Part shown: piece after piece, positions 15,216 to 18,563 of the stretch
Layout of the letters: the number at the start of each line of letters is the position of its first letter
How positions within the stretch are numbered: position 1 is the stretch's first letter
Assembly (NCBI GenBank): GCA_034437755.1
Contig: DAOTTV010000037.1
Coordinates: forward strand, 1 to 18,563
Reading direction: 5' to 3'
Length of the DNA: 18,563 nucleotides
Origin: JAUZRW01 sp034437755
GTDB lineage: Bacteria > Chloroflexota > Anaerolineae > Aggregatilineales > Phototrophicaceae
Position numbers and translations under genes: made by a program
The notes under the pieces: model-generated
The model's database searches: none
The model's input: only the letters and a program-made list of their open reading frames with translations
What the model was told of the DNA's origin: nothing

Positions 15216-15581
15216 CTAGTTATTTGGGTCAACTGAACGTCTGAGTCCGCTGATGATTTTAGTCGTTTCGGTTGCAAGCTCCATCAAGTCATCAAATTCA
15301 TCCTGTGTGATATAGCCAATGTCGTATGCGAGATACAGTTGACTACGGACTTCGGCACAGGAGGCTTTGGCAATCACGAGAAAGCGATGGAAATCAGGGC
15401 GTGATCCGCGCTCGAACCATTCGGCAATGTTCGACATCACGGACACAGACGCCCGCCGAATCTGGTCACGAAAGCCATAATCTTTCGCAAACTTGCCCGT
15501 ATTGGTGACATGATAGACTTGTTTCGCTAACAATCGCGCTTTCTGCCAAGCGATTAGTTCTTCAAATCGCGTCACCGCCAT
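15216..15581 (-). CDS. Four-helix-bundle protein (S23 / 23S rRNA intervening-sequence protein family)
   Basis: This 121-residue protein begins MAVTRFEELIAWQKARLLAK and has the family pattern: a first helix with FEELIAWQKA, then FRDQIRRASVSVMSNIAEWFERGS, then FLVIAKASCAEVRSQLYLAYDIGYI and a last helix ending in GLRRSV. The fold is a left-handed four-helix bundle that forms rings and binds nucleic acid in relatives such as the Avd protein of diversity-generating retroelements. The family also includes proteins encoded in the intervening sequences of 23S rRNA genes, but no rRNA is near here. AGGAG lies 8 nt before the ATG. The gene sits between menF and menD in the same direction and is bracketed by inverted heptamer arrays. 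It has no role in quinone synthesis and looks like a guest in the operon. Confidence 0.88.
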   Translation of the reverse strand: MAVTRFEELIAWQKARLLAKQVYHVTNTGKFAKDYGFRDQIRRASVSVMSNIAEWFERGSRPDFHRFLVIAKASCAEVRSQLYLAYDIGYITQDEFDDLMELATETTKIISGLRRSVDPNN

Positions 15582-15620
15582 CTATGTATCTCCTGCTCAC
15601 GCGTTATCAATTAGCTAAAC

Positions 15621-15837
15621 AGCACCTAGCACTCAGCACTTAGCCCTCAGCACCTAGCACTTAGCACTTTACCCTCAGCCCTTAGCACTTAGCACTTTAC
15701 CCTCAGCACCTAGCACTCAGCACTCAGCACTTTACTCTCAGCACTCAGCACTTAGCCCTTTACCCTCAGCACTCAGCACTTTACCCTCAGCCCTTAGCAC
15801 TCAGCACTTTACCCTCAGCACTTAGCCCTCTACTCTG
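15621..15837 (+). repeat. Heptamer array right of the four-helix-bundle gene (31 units)
   Basis: Thirty-one units in perfect 7-base phase, with no insertion or deletion, run from AGCACCT at 15621 to TACTCTG at 15831-15837. Most are AGCACTC or AGCACTT, with AGCCCTY and AGCACCT variants. A distinct TACCCTC-type unit occurs at positions 8, 12, 17, 21, 24, 28 and 31 of the array. The last unit covers the stop codon and last sense codon of menF. On the transcribed strand the unit is AGTGCTR, complementary at 6 of 7 bases to the left array as it appears in the same transcript. Confidence 0.92.
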
Positions 15838-17197
15838 CGTTTAGCGCATCCAACATCGGCGTGAATTTCAGTTGCGTCTCGTCCCATTCTTTCTGCGGAT
15901 CGCTATCCTTGACGATGCCCGCCCCCGCATAGAGCCACACGCGCTTTTCCTGCGCGACTGCCGAGCGAATTGCAACGCCAAATTCGCCATCAAGGCGGCG
16001 ATCAATCCACCCAACAGGCGCGGCGTACCACCCGCGCGGCACCGGCTCATAATGGCTGATTAAATTCATCGCAATCTCAGCGGGATCACCGCCGAGGGCT
16101 GGCGTGGGATGCAGGGCATCGACCACCGGAATAACACCATCGGCGCGGTGCAAGGTCGCTGAGATCGGCGTGTGAATGTGCTGGATGTTGCTCAGTTGCA
16201 TGATGCCTGTCTCACCTACTTTGACCGACTTCGCCAGCGGTTCAAGGCGCGTGTGAATGCCATCGATCACCAGTTGGTGTTCATAGCGATCTTTTTCGCT
16301 ATCGAGCAATGCCTGTGCGTACTGGCTATCGGCTTCGGGTGTGTCCCCGCGCTGGATACTGCCCGCCAGTGCCATCGTGTGTGCCTTACGATGCTTGACC
16401 TTCACCAGCAGTTCCGGCGTTGCGCCGAAGAAAGCGTGATACGGACGCGGCTCGAAGATGAAGCGATAGGTCTCAGGGTAAGCCTCAGCGAGATAATTGA
16501 GGGCGGCATCGACTGTGAAACGCCGTTTGAAGCGTGCTTCGGCAACCCGTGACAGGACAACTTTATTCAGGTCGCCGTTTTTCATGCGCGTGGTGGCATC
16601 ATTGATGATGCGCTCCCACTCGCCATAGACCATCGGATAATTGAGGTCGGTCATGGTCTGGCTGGCGGGGGTTACCTGCGCGTCCTGTAAGGCTTGTGCC
16701 TTAATCTGGAGCGCGTCTTTTAGCTCTGGCAGGATGAGACGCGGATTTTCGCCATACTGGACATGCGTGTTGATCGTCAGCCAGTGAATATCGCCAATAC
16801 GCACGAGCTGGTAATGCGGCAGGACGAAGTGTGCCGGCGGGAAGTTCGACCACGCGACATCCGGCACAAAATCATCGGTGAAGCTAAAGCCACCAAACAG
16901 ACGCGGTGCGGCGAGTGGTTCTTCCTCATTCAATACGATCGAATCGCCGAAGAGTTCCATCGCCCGATGATGAATACTGCGAAAACGATCAACACCGACA
17001 GCGAACAACTCCAGCGCCGCCCCCACCCCCGCGAAGGCGACATCATCGCGGCTATTCTCCCAGTAAAAGCGTTCGCTCCCCTGTGCTTGCTGTAAAAAGC
17101 CCGCGAGCGATACACCAGCCACGCGCAAGGCGGCACTGACCAGACGACCGTATTGAGCAGATAAACTGGTGTAAGCAGTAGTGCTAGTCTGTGTCAT
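15830..17197 (-). CDS. menF: Isochorismate synthase
   Basis: A chorismate-using enzyme that makes isochorismate, the first step of menaquinone synthesis. The 455 residues have a variable N-terminal half and a conserved C-terminal half. Visible motifs are NKVVLSR with the catalytic-base Lys (K212), FFGATPELLV (256-265), ALAGSIQRG (276-284), LHPTPALGG (362-370) followed by DPAEIA, and AGAGIVKDSDPQKEWDET (424-441) with the Mg-binding Glu. The arrangement fits MenF/EntC rather than salicylate or anthranilate synthase, and the menD and menB neighbours confirm it. The ATG overlaps the TetR stop codon (ATGA), so translation is probably coupled. The TAG stop lies inside the first heptamer of the adjoining array. 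Confidence 0.94.
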   Translation of the reverse strand: MTQTSTTAYTSLSAQYGRLVSAALRVAGVSLAGFLQQAQGSERFYWENSRDDVAFAGVGAALELFAVGVDRFRSIHHRAMELFGDSIVLNEEEPLAAPRLFGGFSFTDDFVPDVAWSNFPPAHFVLPHYQLVRIGDIHWLTINTHVQYGENPRLILPELKDALQIKAQALQDAQVTPASQTMTDLNYPMVYGEWERIINDATTRMKNGDLNKVVLSRVAEARFKRRFTVDAALNYLAEAYPETYRFIFEPRPYHAFFGATPELLVKVKHRKAHTMALAGSIQRGDTPEADSQYAQALLDSEKDRYEHQLVIDGIHTRLEPLAKSVKVGETGIMQLSNIQHIHTPISATLHRADGVIPVVDALHPTPALGGDPAEIAMNLISHYEPVPRGWYAAPVGWIDRRLDGEFGVAIRSAVAQEKRVWLYAGAGIVKDSDPQKEWDETQLKFTPMLDALNAE

Positions 17198-17790
17198 TGG
17201 ATTGCCTCATAATCGACTGATTTCAACAGTAGGGGTAAGAGCGTCTCTAGAATGCGATCGGGATCAGGATCGCCCGTGTACACCCACTTGATGATGATAT
17301 TGTAGATCGCCCCCATCCACGCATGAGCGACAACTTCGGTATCCACCGCTTGAATGTCACCGACAGCAACAGCTTCATCCAAGTAAGTCTGGATTAGCTC
17401 GGCAAAGCGATCGGTCACTTCCATGCGCTTATTCTCGAACACGCTCCCAAGGCCGACCGCCTGCACCAGCAGGATTTTCGCAGGGCGGCGATACTTGCCG
17501 AAGGTATCCAGCACGGATTCCAGCGCGATCTTCACCCGTGCCATGCCCTGTGGTTCAGCTTCGATGGCTGTTGTCACGTTGCGTTCCAGCACATCAGCGA
17601 ACTGATCAACCAGCGCGATGAAGAGCTTCTCTTTGTTCGGAAAATGAAAATAGATCGACCCCTTGGACGTACTCGCCTCGTCGACAATTTCATCCATGCG
17701 AGTATCGTAATAGCCTTTGCGACTGAAAATATTCAAGGCCGCATCGAGGATGCGCTGGCGCGTGGGGCGTTCATCAGTTGGGTTGCTCAT
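17194..17790 (-). CDS. TetR-family transcriptional regulator
   Basis: The 198-residue protein has an N-terminal TetR DNA-binding domain. RQRILDAALNIFSRKGYYDT leads into the helix-turn-helix MDEIVDEASTSKGSIYFHF and the usual PNKEKLF. The C-terminal ligand-binding and dimer domain (about 65-198) is helical and not assignable to a ligand. The gene heads the menF, four-helix-bundle, menD, menB series and overlaps menF by 4 bp. A perfect 14-bp palindrome lies 20 bp before its start codon, the usual place for an autoregulatory operator. Repression of its own transcript would also repress the men genes downstream. The inducer is unknown. Confidence 0.93.
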   Translation of the reverse strand: MSNPTDERPTRQRILDAALNIFSRKGYYDTRMDEIVDEASTSKGSIYFHFPNKEKLFIALVDQFADVLERNVTTAIEAEPQGMARVKIALESVLDTFGKYRRPAKILLVQAVGLGSVFENKRMEVTDRFAELIQTYLDEAVAVGDIQAVDTEVVAHAWMGAIYNIIIKWVYTGDPDPDRILETLLPLLLKSVDYEAIQ

Positions 17791-17809
17791 AGACCACCAT
17801 TATGACTAG

Positions 17810-17823
17810 ACTGACTAGTCAGT
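17810..17823. promoter_or_regulatory. Palindromic operator of the TetR regulator
   Basis: ACTGACTAGTCAGT is a perfect 14-bp palindrome in the region between the TetR gene and the divergent glycosyltransferase. Palindromes of this type (TGACTAGTCA core) are common TetR-family sites. It is 20 bp from the TetR start codon and about 80 bp from the -35 of the glycosyltransferase promoter, so it most likely controls the TetR side only. Confidence 0.6.
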
Positions 17824-17904
17824 ACAGTGTATCACATTTTGCGTATTTCGCATGGGCTTTTTAATTATTTATAATGTTTTGAATGATATGAACGAAGCTA
17901 GCTG

Positions 17905-17932
17905 TTGCACACGGCATGTGCTCTGCTATAGT
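17905..17932 (+). promoter_or_regulatory. Promoter of the glycosyltransferase gene
   Basis: TTGCAC (17905-17910) and TATAGT (17927-17932) are separated by 16 bp, a good sigma-70-type match. The expected leader before the ATG at 17971 is about 32 nt. A short inverted repeat, GCACA ... TGTGC, overlaps the spacer (17907-17921) and could be a regulator site. Confidence 0.55.
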
Positions 17933-17970
17933 CAAGCAATAGACATCCGACAGAGCTATGAAAGTGACTC

Positions 17971-18563
17971 ATGAAGGTTTTATTCATCACGCATTACTTT
18001 GCACCGGATAGCGGCGCGGCGGCAAACCGCCTGACTCGCCTCGCCCGTTTGCTGGCACAGCGCGGGCATGATGTGACTGTCCTCACGACCCTACCCCATT
18101 ATCCGACTGGCATTGTCCCCGATGCGTATCGTGGTCGCTTGAGCATCACCGAGACCATTGACGGCGTGCGCGTGATACAGGTCTGGTTATGGACGACGAT
18201 CAGCAAAGCTGTCTCACGTCGCTTGCTGAGTCAGTTATCTTTCATGGTCACCTGTATCATGCGCGGCTTGTTCGTCCAGCGACCGGATGCTATCTTCATC
18301 GAGAATCAGCCAATTTTCACCGGTTTAGCCGGCTGGGTGATTAGTAAGCTCAAACGCTGTGGCTATGTCCTCAACATCTCGGACTACTGGCCAGAATATC
18401 TGGTGGTTGCGGGCGTGGTGTCAGAGCGCAGTCTGGTCTATCGCCTGTTCCGACGCTTGGCGATTCTCACCCAGCAATCAGCGGCGCACATCGTCGCCAT
18501 GTGGGATGGGTTGGTCGATGGCGTGCATCAGCGCATCGACACCCCGCCACCGGTACATCTGAT
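17971..18563 (+). CDS. GT4-type glycosyltransferase, N-terminal part (cut by window edge)
   Basis: The first 197 codons are visible from ATG 17971, beginning MKVLFITHYFAPDSGAAANR and running open to the edge. The N-terminal Rossmann half of a GT-B glycosyltransferase is clear: the FAPDSGAAANRLTRLARLLAQRGHDVTVLT opening, a PHYPTG segment, a helical part around residues 80-105 and SDYWPEY near residue 138. This pattern fits the WbuB/WcaI-like family, which adds sugars to cell-surface polysaccharides from nucleotide-sugar donors. The C-terminal donor-binding domain with the EX7E motif is outside the window, so donor and acceptor cannot be stated. It is divergent from the TetR/men cluster and has its own promoter. 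Confidence 0.88.
   Translation, partial: MKVLFITHYFAPDSGAAANRLTRLARLLAQRGHDVTVLTTLPHYPTGIVPDAYRGRLSITETIDGVRVIQVWLWTTISKAVSRRLLSQLSFMVTCIMRGLFVQRPDAIFIENQPIFTGLAGWVISKLKRCGYVLNISDYWPEYLVVAGVVSERSLVYRLFRRLAILTQQSAAHIVAMWDGLVDGVHQRIDTPPPVHL

Noticed and set aside
15216..15581. Four-helix-bundle gene as part of a diversity-generating retroelement (Avd)
   Set aside because: No reverse transcriptase, template repeat or variable repeat with adenine-specific changes is present nearby.
15621..15837. Heptamer array as a CRISPR array
   Set aside because: Units are 7 bp and contiguous with no spacers, and no cas gene is present.

Overview
The window is a stretch of bacterial chromosome of moderate GC. 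It most likely comes from a Chloroflexota (Anaerolineae-like) organism. This is an inference from the mix of menaquinone genes, a bacterial PHAX-type RNA-binding-domain protein, a four-helix-bundle (S23-type) gene and many short palindromic intergenic repeats. No rRNA, tRNA, transposase or CRISPR array was seen. All coordinates and motif counts were made by eye.

Layout. 1-126 (-) is the 5' end of a small secreted protein that runs off the left edge. 127-760 is AT-rich. It holds two facing GTAG-footed palindromes (REP/BIME-like) and a small gene for a cysteine-containing peptide (403-570, -) that starts at GTG. 759-2303 (+) is nicotinate phosphoribosyltransferase (NAD salvage), apparently started at ATT. 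It converges on a block of minus-strand genes: a membrane-anchored SGNH hydrolase, a REC-HisKA-HATPase signalling protein, a PHAX-domain protein and menA. The M20 peptidase (7328-8503, +) diverges from menA and converges on a 1041-residue protein of unknown function (8515-11640, -). The 660-bp gap at 11674-12333 contains hairpins, a MITE-like inverted repeat and a 30-bp direct repeat. From 17790 down to 12334 (-) lies the menaquinone cluster: TetR regulator, menF, a four-helix-bundle gene, menD, menB. A glycosyltransferase (17971 onward, +) is cut by the right edge.

How the genes work together. MenF makes isochorismate and MenD makes SEPHCHC. MenB closes the naphthoquinol ring, as a type I, probably bicarbonate-dependent enzyme. 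MenA, about 5 kb away, prenylates the product. MenH, MenC, MenE and the final methyltransferase are not in the window. The TetR gene overlaps menF by 4 bp and has a 14-bp perfect palindrome just before its start codon. This suggests autoregulation and possibly control of the whole cluster.

The most unusual structure is in the men cluster. A four-helix-bundle gene between menF and menD is bracketed by two long heptanucleotide arrays in opposite orientation: 13 units on the left and 31 units in unbroken phase on the right. In the transcript the arrays would be complementary at 6 of every 7 bases and would enclose the gene. The right array starts on the menF stop codon and the left array ends at the menD ribosome-binding region. 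Four more units of the same heptamer are translated inside menD, near the edge of a low-GC middle segment. This looks like a repeat-bounded element, or a recombination system, that has acted twice in one operon.
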